This document shows positions 25,697-37,021 of a stretch of DNA of 64,000 nt, piece by piece. The position numbers and the translations under genes were made by a program. Source of the DNA: Methylophaga sp. (GTDB lineage: Bacteria; Pseudomonadota; Gammaproteobacteria; Nitrosococcales; Methylophagaceae); contig JASBUF010000059.1 in the NCBI GenBank assembly GCA_030148085.1, forward strand, positions 18,962 through 82,961, given 5' to 3'. Numbering within the stretch: position 1 is the stretch's first letter; every line of letters starts with the position of its first letter. The notes below the pieces were generated by a model. The model did not search any database. It saw only the letters and a list, made by a program, of their open reading frames with translations, and was not told where the DNA came from.

Positions 25697-25960
25697 ATGA
25701 ACACCAAACAGAAACTATCACTGATCTTCGTCATTGTCGGTGCTGCTGCATATGCTTATGGTTGGTTAAATACTCCGCCAACTTTGTCATTTTTCGAACT
25801 ATTGAACATGGAAGAAGCACTTCAGCAGGCATATTACGACAAGGTTAATGTAGCGACCTTGCTGAAATTTTGTGGACTTTTCTTGGTCGGGCTTGGCTTG
25901 GTGTCATTTATCGTCATTCGCTCCATAAAAATTCATAAGAGCATTAAATTCAGACTGTGA
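25697..25960 (+). CDS. Small two-helix membrane protein, unknown
   Basis: An 87-residue protein with two hydrophobic helices (about residues 7-22 and 54-76) separated by a short, partly acidic loop, and a basic C-terminal tail. No signal peptidase site and no family I recognise. It is 43 bp downstream of the aminotransferase on the same strand and could share its transcript. Reading frame and membrane composition support a real gene. Confidence 0.6.
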   Translation: MNTKQKLSLIFVIVGAAAYAYGWLNTPPTLSFFELLNMEEALQQAYYDKVNVATLLKFCGLFLVGLGLVSFIVIRSIKIHKSIKFRL

Positions 25961-26053
25961 GTTTGATGGATGTGTTCAGACAATTGGTAAAGGTTGCTGT
26001 GATGACTCAAGCATCATTATTGCGAATCGTATGCTTAAACAGGGCGAGTTAGC

Positions 26054-26851
26054 ATGGCACTGTTACCCAAAGCACTCTTTATATCTCACGGCGGTGGGCC
26101 ATTGCCGTTGCTGGGTGACCCTGGGCATACACAGATGCTGACTTGTCTGCAGCAGATTGCAGCAGCGATTCCAAAGCCAAAAGCCGTAGTCATCATCAGC
26201 GCGCATTGGGAATCTGAATTGCCTACCATTACGGCCTCAGCTAACCCCGGCCTTATTTACGACTATTACGGTTTTCCGCCTGAGTCTTACGACATTCAGT
26301 ACCCCTGTTCAGGTGACCCCTTGCTTGCCCAAAAGCTTGCTGAGCTGCTCGACGCGGCGGGTATTGAAGCGAGGCTGGATTACGATAGGGGGCTGGATCA
26401 TGGTGTATTTGTGCCGATGAAAATAATGTACCCGGACGCAGATATTCCCTGCGTACAGCTGTCGCTGATGTCGACCTTGGATGAACGTCAGCATATTGCG
26501 ATAGGCGAGGCACTGATGGGTTTAGAGCAAGAGCAGGTGTTGATCATCGGTTCTGGCTTTTCTTTCCATAACCTCAGGGCATTCTTTAGTGCTGACACTG
26601 ATCAAGCGCGACAAAATAATCACGACTTTGAAGACTGGCTCGTTGATATCTGCACAAATAAGTCACTTTCTGAAGCTGCCCGTCGGGAGCAACTCGCAAA
26701 TTGGAATCAAGCACTGGGTGCCCGTTTTTGTCATCCACGCCATGAGCACCTGTTACCACTACACGTTTGCTACGGGGCTGCACAGTCGGTAGCTAAACAG
26801 GCTTTTGTTGTCGAGATTCTGAACAAAACCTCGAGTATGTATCTCTGGTAA
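26054..26851 (+). CDS. ygiD: DODA-type extradiol ring-cleavage dioxygenase (YgiD-like)
   Basis: A 265-residue protein of the LigB/4,5-DOPA dioxygenase family. The metal and acid-base histidines lie in FISHGGGP (His12), ISAHWES (His51) and LDHGVFVPM (His116), with another in the C-terminal RHEHLLPLHV. Length matches E. coli YgiD, a zinc or iron enzyme that opens L-DOPA in vitro. The natural substrate in bacteria is unclear. It stands alone; an inverted repeat follows it. Confidence 0.9.
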   Translation: MALLPKALFISHGGGPLPLLGDPGHTQMLTCLQQIAAAIPKPKAVVIISAHWESELPTITASANPGLIYDYYGFPPESYDIQYPCSGDPLLAQKLAELLDAAGIEARLDYDRGLDHGVFVPMKIMYPDADIPCVQLSLMSTLDERQHIAIGEALMGLEQEQVLIIGSGFSFHNLRAFFSADTDQARQNNHDFEDWLVDICTNKSLSEAARREQLANWNQALGARFCHPRHEHLLPLHVCYGAAQSVAKQAFVVEILNKTSSMYLW

Positions 26852-26893
26852 GTCGAAATTTATCGTCTTGTCTACGGATATTCCTGAACGTTG

Positions 26894-26949
26894 ATGGTTT
26901 ACTGAACCATTTAAAACCACTCCTGTCACAAGCTTTTGATAAAGCTTGT
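26894..26949. repeat. Two inverted repeats downstream of the dioxygenase gene
   Basis: ATGGTT-5 nt-AACCAT (26894-26910) and ACAAGCTTT-TGAT-AAAGCTTGT (26928-26949) are perfect small palindromes. No T-run follows either, so they are not clear intrinsic terminators. They may stabilise the 3' end of the transcript or bind a protein. Confidence 0.4.
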
Positions 26950-27071
26950 CAGGCTATGTTAGCTTTATCGGCTGTGTTGAATACCACTGCCAGAGGTGAG
27001 GGGCCTGTCGTCAGACGCAGCTTTCAACCTAGAGAAATAAACATTAATAACAACGAGAGGACAGGTGCTTT

Positions 27072-27623
27072 ATGGTGTCTGAAGGATTGAATAATAACAG
27101 CCCGTCATGGGCCAGCATTCTGGGTGTGGTCGCGATCATGCTTGGGGTGTTTCTGACTGCTGTTCATAGCAATGAAGCGATGAAACAGATGGTCATCGTT
27201 GAACATATGCCAGTCAGTGGCATTATGCCTGAGGCTGATTGTCCAGAGGATGAACTGGAAGAAGAAGGGATCAGCGTGGCTGAGTGTGAATACCTGATTG
27301 ACCATGTCAAAGGTATCGCCATGTCTGCCCCTGATTGGTTCCCAAGTGCACAGGCGACATTGTCATTAGTCGGCGCTGCACTGGCCTTTGTCTCCATCAT
27401 TATTGGTGGGGCACTGGTGAACTATACGCCGTGGGCTTCAAAAGCGGCAGTGGCCGTGTTTACGGGCCTGGCAGCGATTGATTTATTGCAGTTTGCGGCG
27501 GTCGTTAACACCGGGCCGACGTTACGTGAAGTTTATCTGGGCGGTATTCTGCTGTGGTTTGTCCTGCACCTGATGTTACTGGTCGGTGCGGTTGCGGGCA
27601 GACACACTGAAGCCAGCGCCTGA
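27072..27623 (+). CDS. Four-helix membrane protein, partner of cytochrome b561 gene
   Basis: A 183-residue membrane protein. Helix 1 (about 13-33) is followed by an acidic extra-membrane loop with two cysteines (DCPEDELEEEG...AEC), then three more helices (about 97-118, 126-146 and 155-176). No haem histidine pattern is obvious. A GAGAGGACAGG ribosome-binding region precedes the ATG. It is 42 bp upstream of a cytochrome b561 gene on the same strand, so the two probably form an operon and perhaps one membrane complex. I do not recognise the family. Confidence 0.65.
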   Translation: MVSEGLNNNSPSWASILGVVAIMLGVFLTAVHSNEAMKQMVIVEHMPVSGIMPEADCPEDELEEEGISVAECEYLIDHVKGIAMSAPDWFPSAQATLSLVGAALAFVSIIIGGALVNYTPWASKAAVAVFTGLAAIDLLQFAAVVNTGPTLREVYLGGILLWFVLHLMLLVGAVAGRHTEASA

Positions 27624-27665
27624 AGACTTTTTTCATTGTGACGAATACTAAAAACGGAAGCTGTT

Positions 27666-28208
27666 ATGCAAAGACAAGGTTTTAATAGAACAGCCGTCAT
27701 CCTGCACTGGTTATTGGCGGTATCAATCTTCTTCTTATTTATTTCAAGTTGGTGGATGATGGGCTTGCCATTACCTTCACCGGAACTGCAATTTCGCGCG
27801 TTCCCATTCCAGTTGCATAAAAACATCGGCATCACACTGGTGATTATTATCTTTATGCTGTTGTACGTGCGCCTCAGGCATCGCCCGGCACCGGTTGATT
27901 CCACTCTGATGACACCGTCAATGAATGCATTGTCCATTCTGGTTCATGTGTTGATTTATGGACTGGTACTCGCAGTGTGTGTGACCGGTTACATGTCATC
28001 TGCACATACCCGTTGGGATACGGTTTGGTGGTGGAGTATCGAGTTCCCACGCATTGCGGCACCCGATGAGGAAATGAACGAATTTTGGGGTGAGCTGCAT
28101 ACTTATGTAGCCTGGGCGCTTCTCGGTATTGTTGCCGTGCATGTCAGCGGTGCGATTTATCATGCATTCCGCAATGACGGCATAGTTCGTCGTATGATGC
28201 GTTGGTAA
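27666..28208 (+). CDS. Cytochrome b561
   Basis: A 180-residue protein of four transmembrane helices with the b561 plan. Histidines in VILHWLLAV (helix 1), LHKNIGI (helix 2), LVHVLIYG (helix 3) and AVHVSGAIYHAF (helix 4) can ligate two haems. A segment between helices 3 and 4 (SSAHTRWDTVWWW...) is periplasmic. This is the quinol-oxidising type found in many proteobacteria, some of which use superoxide as acceptor. It is a second b561 besides the one at the left edge of the window, and ends in a perfect 12-bp terminator stem. Confidence 0.9.
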   Translation: MQRQGFNRTAVILHWLLAVSIFFLFISSWWMMGLPLPSPELQFRAFPFQLHKNIGITLVIIIFMLLYVRLRHRPAPVDSTLMTPSMNALSILVHVLIYGLVLAVCVTGYMSSAHTRWDTVWWWSIEFPRIAAPDEEMNEFWGELHTYVAWALLGIVAVHVSGAIYHAFRNDGIVRRMMRW

Positions 28209-28230
28209 AGCTAAGCAATATCTGCTGGTA

Positions 28231-28262
28231 AAGAAATGGGCCCATCGAGGCCCATTTCTTTA
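28231..28262 (+). terminator. Terminator after cytochrome b561
   Basis: A perfect 12-bp stem AAGAAATGGGCC / GGCCCATTTCTT with a 6-nt loop begins 22 bp after the stop; the T tract is short. Confidence 0.75.
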
Positions 28263-28330
28263 TGTGTGGCTTGTTGTCTTTATGGCTGTGAAGGCATACT
28301 GCCAGCCTGAATTTAATCCAAGGAGTGCTT

Positions 28331-28480
28331 ATGACTATTTCATTGACCCCGTTGTTATCACTGATTGCCGGTATTCTGGTGTTGTTGGTACCGCGACTGC
28401 TGAATTATATCGTTGCGTTGTATTTGATTCTTATTGGCGTGGTTGGTTTGTTTGGCGCAAACATCAATATCACACCTTAA
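28331..28480 (+). CDS. DUF3096 family small membrane protein
   Basis: A 49-residue protein starting at an ATG preceded by AAGGAG. Nearly the whole chain is hydrophobic, with the pattern LLSLIAGILVLLVPRLLNYIVALYLILIGVVGL, the typical DUF3096 sequence of two short helices around a P-R-L-L-N-Y turn. It is probably an inner-membrane peptide; function unknown. An inverted repeat GGTGACTC-5 nt-GAGTCACC (28498-28518) follows it, without a T tract. Confidence 0.85.
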   Translation: MTISLTPLLSLIAGILVLLVPRLLNYIVALYLILIGVVGLFGANINITP

Positions 28481-28597
28481 GTACACAACATCGGCTTGGT
28501 GACTCCTTGCGAGTCACCAGAGTCGTTCAGCTTCGCTTATCCCTTTCACGATGAATTGAGCGATATAATGTAGGCTGATGAATTTTTTCAGACCGTT

Positions 28598-28792
28598 ATG
28601 AGTAATCAAGAAGACCTCGACGAAGTGATTTGTGACTGCAGTGGCACCACTCGCGGCAAAATCCTCAGCCTTATCGAACAAGGCATCGTCGATACTGATA
28701 CAATCTCACGCAAAACCGGCGCTATTTCTGGCTGCGGCTCCTGCGATTGGGATATCGAACAGATTCTGGATGAGGCTATCGCCAAGCTTTAG
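28598..28792 (+). CDS. BFD-like [2Fe-2S] protein
   Basis: A 64-residue protein with the four cysteines of the bacterioferritin-associated ferredoxin type: CDC near residue 12 and CGSC near residue 47, spaced by about 33 residues (VICDCSGTT...GCGSCDW). Such small proteins carry one [2Fe-2S] cluster and pass electrons, for example to release iron from bacterioferritin; a role as a module for another reductase is also possible. There is no bacterioferritin gene in the window. It converges on cysZ with a gap of 6 bp. Confidence 0.85.
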   Translation: MSNQEDLDEVICDCSGTTRGKILSLIEQGIVDTDTISRKTGAISGCGSCDWDIEQILDEAIAKL

Positions 28793-28798
28793 TTTGGC

Positions 28799-29533
28799 TC
28801 AAGCTTGTTTCAAGTTTTCCAGATAGAGCACGGTTGCGCCTGCAACTGCCGCAGGTATCACCAGAAAGTTCAAAATGGGAATCATCGTTGCCAGCATGGT
28901 GGCGCCTCCGAACCCTAGTGCCAGTCCACGATGCTGCCGTAACGTATCTCGCTGTTGTCTAAAGTCGAGCTGATGATTACCCATCGGGTAGTCGTGGTAG
29001 TCGAGTGCCAATGTCCAACTGGTAAATAACAGCCACAAGGCAGGGGCGAGCAAGTTTAAGCCCGGTATCCATGATAATAGTAGCAGTGGAATTGCCCAGC
29101 GCAACAGATAGCCAAGCTTACGCAGCTCATTCACAATCATTCGGGGACTATCTTTAACCAGCTGTGACCAGGGCATTTCAGCCGGGGGCGAGCCTGATAG
29201 TTTATTTTCAACCATCTCAGCAAGAATGCCATTAAACGGGGCGGCCAGGATATTCGCGACAACAGAGAACGTGAAAAACACGATGATCGCCAAAAGCAGA
29301 AAGAATAAAGGCCAGACAAGCCACATCAGAATACTTTCCAGCCACACCGGTAACCAATTGGGCATCAGCGCATCAAGCCAGGCACCAAAATTTGTCACAC
29401 CGAACCAGATGGCCACACTAAATAACAGCGTGTTGATGAACATCGGTAAATAAGCAAAGCGACGCACACCGCGCTGATGAATCAGGCTGAAGCCCTGAAT
29501 TAGATAACGCGCCCCTTTGATCATGTTTTGCAT
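28799..29533 (-). CDS. cysZ: Sulfate transporter / EI24 family membrane protein CysZ
   Basis: A 244-residue membrane protein that starts with MIKGARYLIQGFSLIHQRGVRRFAYLPM and contains the conserved stretch LDYHDYPMGNHQLDFRQQRDTL followed by GLALGFGGATMLATMIPILNFLVIPAAVAGATVL. These are hallmarks of CysZ, an unusual partly membrane-buried multimer that lets sulfate in for cysteine synthesis. It is a little shorter than E. coli CysZ (253 aa). It is single and convergent with the ferredoxin gene; no other sulfate genes are nearby. Confidence 0.9.
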   Translation of the reverse strand: MQNMIKGARYLIQGFSLIHQRGVRRFAYLPMFINTLLFSVAIWFGVTNFGAWLDALMPNWLPVWLESILMWLVWPLFFLLLAIIVFFTFSVVANILAAPFNGILAEMVENKLSGSPPAEMPWSQLVKDSPRMIVNELRKLGYLLRWAIPLLLLSWIPGLNLLAPALWLLFTSWTLALDYHDYPMGNHQLDFRQQRDTLRQHRGLALGFGGATMLATMIPILNFLVIPAAVAGATVLYLENLKQA

Positions 29534-29726
29534 GTTTGCCTCAGTGTTGTTGTGTTATCTCAGCCATAAAAGTTAGCTGATGGCGTCGATGGCTATGATC
29601 ACTGATAGGTCTGGCTTCGTCAAAGTGGCCTGGTTAAAGAGATAAACAATCACGATGCGTGATCGGGTGTGGGGAAAAGTGTGTGCAAAGAGACAAGGAG
29701 CGGGGATAAGGTGGTACTGAAAGTCT

Positions 29727-29760
29727 CACTGCCCAGCACCCGAGAGTGCCGGGATCAGTG
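29727..29760. repeat. Imperfect inverted repeat between cysZ and queF
   Basis: CACTG...CAGTG encloses an inner GCAC/GTGC and CCC/GGG pairing in the 238-bp gap. It sits just after the queF stop in transcription order and may be its 3' hairpin, but no T run follows. Confidence 0.4.
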
Positions 29761-29771
29761 ATTGTTTATTG

Positions 29772-30167
29772 TTAAGGTAGGTGTACTGGTGTTGGCGGTA
29801 CCCAGCCTTCTTTACGATGTTCGGCAACGACTGTGGTATAAACACCGCCGCGAACATTAAAAATACCGGTTACGCGCATAAAGCGTGGGTCGCAGGCCGC
29901 GACGAGATCGTTCAGAATGGTGTTGGTGACTTTTTCATGGAAAGCACCTTCATCACGATAAGACCAGATATACAGTTTGAAGGACTTCAGTTCGACGCAT
30001 TTCTGATCGGGTACATATTCCAGCTTAATCGTGGCAAAATCAGGCTGGCCTGTTTTTGGGCACAGGCAAGTGAATTCAGGAGTCTCAATCTGAATGGTAT
30101 AATCACGCTCTGGCGTGGCATTATCAAAGGTTTCCAACTGTTTGCTTGGTTGAGTGGACATGGACAA
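29772..30167 (-). CDS. queF: NADPH-dependent 7-cyano-7-deazaguanine reductase, short type
   Basis: A 131-residue T-fold enzyme of the unimodular (YkvM-type) QueF. The signature [20 protein letters not shown] and the catalytic-cysteine segment [13 protein letters not shown] are both present. It reduces preQ0 to preQ1 in queuosine synthesis. E. coli QueF is about twice as long (bimodular), so this is the Bacillus-like form. It is divergent from zipA across 52 bp. No preQ1 riboswitch is visible in that short gap. Confidence 0.95.
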   Translation of the reverse strand: MSMSTQPSKQLETFDNATPERDYTIQIETPEFTCLCPKTGQPDFATIKLEYVPDQKCVELKSFKLYIWSYRDEGAFHEKVTNTILNDLVAACDPRFMRVTGIFNVRGGVYTTVVAEHRKEGWVPPTPVHLP

Positions 30168-30219
30168 TCTCAGTTTGACGTAAAACCGCTATTATCTCTT
30201 AACTAGAAGATTAAATTAA

Positions 30220-33001
<2,782 letters not shown>

Positions 33002-33004
33002 GCT

Positions 33005-34051
33005 ATGACAGCTGTTGCTGACGCAATCAAAAAAGTTGCCACCGGCCCGCACCTCAGTAAAGATCTGAGCGAAGACGAAGCCTATGCGGCGACGATGGAA
33101 ATTTTATCCGGCGAAGCCGATCCGGTCAGAGCCGCGATTTTCTTTATTGCAATGCGCATGAAGCGCGAAACCAATGAAGAAAACCTGGGCATTCTTAAAG
33201 CCTTGCAGGCTGTTACCGAACAACAAGCCGTGCCTGTCGATGAACTGTTGATATTTGCTGATCCATACAATGGCTTTAACCGCCATTGTCCGGTCGCCGT
33301 ATTTTTACCTGCGGTGCTCGCGGCGTCTGGTCTGCCAGCGTTATCTCAGGGCGTGTTTGAAATGGGACCGAAATTCGGTGTGACCCATGCACAGGTGCTG
33401 AAACTGGCTGGTTATAACAATGAGCTCTCCGTCACTCAGGCTGCCACCGCGGTATCCAACCCCAACATTGGCTGGGCTTACCTCGATCAGTCGCAGGCCA
33501 GCCCGCAGGTCTATGCGCTGGAGACATTACGCACTCAAATGATCAAGCGTCCCAGTGTGGCGACGCTGGAGAAGATGCTGATGCCGCTGAAGGCAAGGTC
33601 GAAAACGCATCTTGCTATCGGCTTTGTACATAAAGAATACCCGGCGATACTAGGCTGGCTGGCGCATGCTTTTGGTTACGACTCGGCATTTATTGCTAGG
33701 GGGCTGGAAGGTGGCATTGTGCCGACTTTACGTGAAGCATCGAATAATCATCAGATGCTTAATGGCGAACTGCATGCCTGCAATCTGGAGCCGGCAGAGT
33801 TTGGCATAGAGCAGGATACCCGCGGCGTCAAAGTTGACGATGAAGTGACTGCTGAACAGACATTAGATGAAGGCTTACAGGCGCTGGCTGGCAAAACAGG
33901 CCCTGCCTACGACAGTCTGGTCTATGGCGCGGCTATCGCCTTATGGCATTGTGGCCAGTTTTCATCACAGAGACAGGCCGCCGATCATGTTCGCGCTGTC
34001 ATTAATCAGGGCAAAGCCAAAGCACTGTTCGAAGCTGGAATTCAGGCATGA
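33005..34051 (+). CDS. TrpD2-like (YbiB-type) glycosyltransferase family protein
   Basis: A 348-residue protein with the two-domain fold of anthranilate phosphoribosyltransferase: a helical N-terminal domain (DLSEDEAYAATMEILSGEADPVRAAIFFIAMRMKRET) and an alpha/beta domain. The glycine-rich phosphoribosyl-diphosphate loop of TrpD is not evident (ADPYNGFNRHCPVAVFLPAVLAASG stands in its place), as in the TrpD2/YbiB subgroup, whose members bind nucleic acid and do not act in tryptophan synthesis. It sits between ligA and yjbQ and overlaps yjbQ by 4 nt. Function uncertain; a DNA-damage link is known for E. coli YbiB. Confidence 0.8.
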   Translation: MTAVADAIKKVATGPHLSKDLSEDEAYAATMEILSGEADPVRAAIFFIAMRMKRETNEENLGILKALQAVTEQQAVPVDELLIFADPYNGFNRHCPVAVFLPAVLAASGLPALSQGVFEMGPKFGVTHAQVLKLAGYNNELSVTQAATAVSNPNIGWAYLDQSQASPQVYALETLRTQMIKRPSVATLEKMLMPLKARSKTHLAIGFVHKEYPAILGWLAHAFGYDSAFIARGLEGGIVPTLREASNNHQMLNGELHACNLEPAEFGIEQDTRGVKVDDEVTAEQTLDEGLQALAGKTGPAYDSLVYGAAIALWHCGQFSSQRQAADHVRAVINQGKAKALFEAGIQA

Positions 34052-34464
34052 TTTATCAACAGACTTTGACTTATAACAATGCAGGTCGTGGTACCAGCAA
34101 TATCACTCAGGATGTACAGCAACTGGTTGCACAGTCAGGCATTAACATTGGTACTTGCCATGTGTTTGTACAGCACACCAGTGCTTCATTAATGCTGTGT
34201 GAAAATGCTGACCCGGATGTCAGGCGCGATCTGGAAACCTTTATGCAGCATATTGTGCCGGACGGTGATCCGATGTTCCGTCATCAGGATGAAGGACCGG
34301 ACGATATGAGTGCACATGTGCGTACCGTGCTGACTAATCCTGATCTCACCGTGCCTGTTAGCGGCGGTCAGTGTGATTTAGGTATCTGGCAGGGTATATA
34401 TCTTTGGGAACACCGCACGCATCCTCAGCGTCGCCGTGTGATTGTAACGGTACAGGGCGAATAA
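34048..34464 (+). CDS. yjbQ: YjbQ family protein (secondary thiamine-phosphate synthase-like)
   Basis: A 138-residue protein with the UPF0047/YjbQ signature: GTCHVFVQHTSASLMLCENADPDVRRDLE and the C-terminal LGIWQGIYLWEHRTHPQRRRVIVT. It forms a compact beta-barrel trimer, and the conserved His in VQHTSAS and WEHR form its putative active site. Members can weakly replace thiamine-phosphate synthase, but their true role is not settled. It is coupled to the TrpD2-like gene (ATGA overlap) and is 1 nt from darP. Confidence 0.92.
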   Translation: MIYQQTLTYNNAGRGTSNITQDVQQLVAQSGINIGTCHVFVQHTSASLMLCENADPDVRRDLETFMQHIVPDGDPMFRHQDEGPDDMSAHVRTVLTNPDLTVPVSGGQCDLGIWQGIYLWEHRTHPQRRRVIVTVQGE

Positions 34465-34465
34465 G

Positions 34466-34999
34466 ATGAGTGAATTTGATTACGAACACCAGGACGACGA
34501 AAACTGGCCGGAAGACTGGGAAAATGAAAAGAGTAAAAGCCAGGTCAAACGCGAACTTCTGGCTTTAAGAGATTTAGGCAAACAACTGATTTCATTACCT
34601 AAACGCGATCTGGATAAATTGGATTTACCTGAAGATATTTATGATGCGGTATTGAAGGCGCAGTCGATGTCAAAAGGGGCATTGAAACGTCAGACCGGTT
34701 TTATTGGCGGTCTGATGGCTGAATATGACCATGAAGAGATTGCCCGCAAACTGGCATTGCTCAAACAACCCCATCAAGGGCAGGTTAAACAGTTTCATCA
34801 ACTGGAAGAATGGCGTGACCGACTGTTGGAAGACGATGACAGTATCTATGGTGAGCTGATTAATGAATTTGATGAGTTTGATGTTCAGCATACGCGTCAA
34901 TTGGTCAGAAACGCCCAGCGCGAAGCGAAGCAGAATAAACCACCGAAGTCGGCGCGATTAGTGTTTCAGTATTTGCAGCAGTTACAGCAAAATCAGTGA
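34466..34999 (+). CDS. darP: Ribosome-associated protein DarP (YjgA)
   Basis: A 177-residue highly charged helical protein with the DUF615 pattern SKSQVKRELLALRDLGKQLISLPKRDLDKLDLP and AKQNKPPKSARLVFQYLQQL. E. coli YjgA/DarP binds late 50S assembly intermediates and helps build the peptidyl-transferase centre. It ends the zipA-ligA-trpD2-yjbQ-darP run and converges on the sensor kinase gene with a 7-bp overlap. Confidence 0.93.
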   Translation: MSEFDYEHQDDENWPEDWENEKSKSQVKRELLALRDLGKQLISLPKRDLDKLDLPEDIYDAVLKAQSMSKGALKRQTGFIGGLMAEYDHEEIARKLALLKQPHQGQVKQFHQLEEWRDRLLEDDDSIYGELINEFDEFDVQHTRQLVRNAQREAKQNKPPKSARLVFQYLQQLQQNQ

Positions 35000-36345
35000 C
35001 GCGGTAGTTCAATCACAAAGCTGGCACCACCCAAGTGGCCACGCTCCAGATTGATATTGCCTTCATAGGCCATGATGATATCGCTGACAATCGCCAGCCC
35101 CAAGCCTTGACCTTCGGCTTGGGTATCGATGCGATGCCCGCGTTTAATCACAAAGCCTTCGGCGCGGGCAGGGATGCCACTGCCATCATCTTCAACACGA
35201 ATGCGTACCGTGTCATGGCTGGTTGTGACTATGACGTGTACTTGATGCTTGCCGTACTTATAGGCATTTTCCAGCAGATTGCCGAGTAACTCGTACATAT
35301 CACCTTCATCAGCGTGGATATAGGCATCACGTTCGATTTCACACTGGCAATGTATGGCCTTGCTCTGATAGACCTTATTGAGACTGCCCACAATCTTGTG
35401 GATGATTTCCCCGAGTGACACAGGGGCGAGCAAACTGCTTTTGCCCTCTGTAGACGCACGTTGTAACTGGTAATCGACCAAGGTGCTGATGCGATCCAGT
35501 TGTTCATAGCCCGTATCACGTAATTGCTGAAGCCCCGAGCTGTTTTCCAGTTCACCACGAAAGACCGACAGCGGTGTTTTCAGACTGTGAGCCAAATCGG
35601 CCAGTGAGTTTTTATAGCGCAGTCGGCGTGACTCTTCATGATCCAGCAGGGCATTGATTCGATAAGTGAGCTGCTTGAGTTCTCGCGGATACTCCTCATT
35701 CAAGCGGCGATGTTCGCCGGTCTCAATGGCATGCAGGTCAATCGCAACATCATGTAAGGGACGTAAACTCCAGCGCAGGATAATCCACTGCGCGATCAAC
35801 AGCATGATGCCGGTGCCGCCCAGCCAGTACCAGAGACTGCGCTGAAAGCCAGCAGTCTGTTCTCGCAGACTTTGCATATCCTCAGCAACATTGATGGTGT
35901 AATGAATTTCCTCACCATCCTCTGTTTCCCAGACAATACCAAATGCGAGGTTGAGCAAAGTCAGCCCTGTTTCCATTTCAACCACATGATATTCCTCATG
36001 CGAAGGCGCAGGGCTAAAAGGGAGTGCAAGAAAATGACCGATGGCGGAGGGCGATTGCCAGACGATTTTACCGCTACTCGTGATCTGAGCGTAAAGACCT
36101 GAATTGGGAATAGAAAATTTGGGTTCAGCGAGATCACTCGAAACGACGAGTTCACCCTGCACGTTCAGATCAGCCGCGGTAAGCAGGGTATAAATATAGT
36201 TTTTTAAGCGTTTCTGCTGCTCGGACTCGGCGCTGGCTTCATAAGCATTGTTCAGACTGACCGCAGATAACCCCAAAAACGCCGTCAGAACGAGGCTGAC
36301 TGCAATTAGCAGTCGGTTGGAAAGGGAGAGTTTAATGACTTTCAC
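34993..36345 (-). CDS. PhoQ-like sensor histidine kinase
   Basis: A 450-residue two-transmembrane kinase. Helix 1 (about 10-32), a periplasmic sensor of about 140 residues with acidic clusters (ETEDGEEIHYT), helix 2 (about 170-190) and a HAMP region follow in order. The HisKA motif LADLAHSLKTPLSVFRGE has the phosphorylated His253. The ATPase domain has NLLENAYKYG, EDDGSGIP and GQGLGLAIV. The H-box wording and the short acidic sensor resemble PhoQ, so divalent cations or antimicrobial peptides are possible signals; this is inference. It overlaps the response regulator by 14 nt. Confidence 0.9.
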   Translation of the reverse strand: MKVIKLSLSNRLLIAVSLVLTAFLGLSAVSLNNAYEASAESEQQKRLKNYIYTLLTAADLNVQGELVVSSDLAEPKFSIPNSGLYAQITSSGKIVWQSPSAIGHFLALPFSPAPSHEEYHVVEMETGLTLLNLAFGIVWETEDGEEIHYTINVAEDMQSLREQTAGFQRSLWYWLGGTGIMLLIAQWIILRWSLRPLHDVAIDLHAIETGEHRRLNEEYPRELKQLTYRINALLDHEESRRLRYKNSLADLAHSLKTPLSVFRGELENSSGLQQLRDTGYEQLDRISTLVDYQLQRASTEGKSSLLAPVSLGEIIHKIVGSLNKVYQSKAIHCQCEIERDAYIHADEGDMYELLGNLLENAYKYGKHQVHVIVTTSHDTVRIRVEDDGSGIPARAEGFVIKRGHRIDTQAEGQGLGLAIVSDIIMAYEGNINLERGHLGGASFVIELPRH

Positions 36346-37015
36346 GGGGCAGGTTCAAACGATAACCACGACCACGCAGGGTCTCGATGGGGTTTAACTC
36401 TTTATCCGGGTCGAGCTTGCTACGCAGGCGTTTAACAAATACTTCGATGACGTTACTGTCGCGATCTTGATCCTGCTCATAAATATGGTCAGTCAGCTCG
36501 GTTTTAGAAATTACCTCGCCGGCATGTAACAGCAGGTAATGCAATAAACGGTATTCATAGGCGGTCAGGTCGATAGCCAAGCCATTTTTGGTGACTTGCT
36601 GAGTGCTTGGATTCAGACTGATCGGGCCACAGCATAAGGTTGGATTCGCCCAGCCGGAAGCCCGCCGTGCCAATGCATTCAGTCGTGCCAGCAATTCTTC
36701 AAAATGGAAAGGTTTGACCAGATAATCATCGGCACCGGATTCCAGCCCTTCGACTTTGTCCTGCCAGCGGCCGCGAGCGGTTAGGATCAAAACTGGATAG
36801 TCAAAACCCTGCTCTCGTAGTTGTTGAATCACCTCAATGCCGGAGAGTTTTGGCAGTCCTAGGTCAATGATGGCTACATCGTAGGGGTATTCCGTCGCCA
36901 TGTAGAGGCCTTCTTCACCATCAGCGACGGCATCAACGGTCAGGTTGTTGTCTTTAAGCTGGCGCGTGATCTGCTCGCGCAGGTGAACTTCGTCTTCAAT
37001 CAGTAAAACGCGCAT
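36332..37015 (-). CDS. PhoP/OmpR-family response regulator
   Basis: A 227-residue regulator with a receiver domain (residues 1-118: acidic pair ED at 8-9, phosphorylation Asp51 in VAIIDLGLPKLSG, Lys in LVKPFHFEEL) and a C-terminal winged helix (TAYEYRLLHYLLLHAGEVISKTEL...VFVKRLRSKL...GRGYRL). This is the PhoP/QseB type. It is upstream of, and overlapping, its kinase, and 6 bp downstream of the PepSY-like gene, so all three form one operon. Confidence 0.93.
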   Translation of the reverse strand: MRVLLIEDEVHLREQITRQLKDNNLTVDAVADGEEGLYMATEYPYDVAIIDLGLPKLSGIEVIQQLREQGFDYPVLILTARGRWQDKVEGLESGADDYLVKPFHFEELLARLNALARRASGWANPTLCCGPISLNPSTQQVTKNGLAIDLTAYEYRLLHYLLLHAGEVISKTELTDHIYEQDQDRDSNVIEVFVKRLRSKLDPDKELNPIETLRGRGYRLNLPRESH

Positions 37016-37021
37016 GGTTCC

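Noticed and set aside
28498..28518. A terminator after the DUF3096 gene
   Set aside because: The 8-bp palindrome GGTGACTC/GAGTCACC is clear, but it lacks a T run on either strand.
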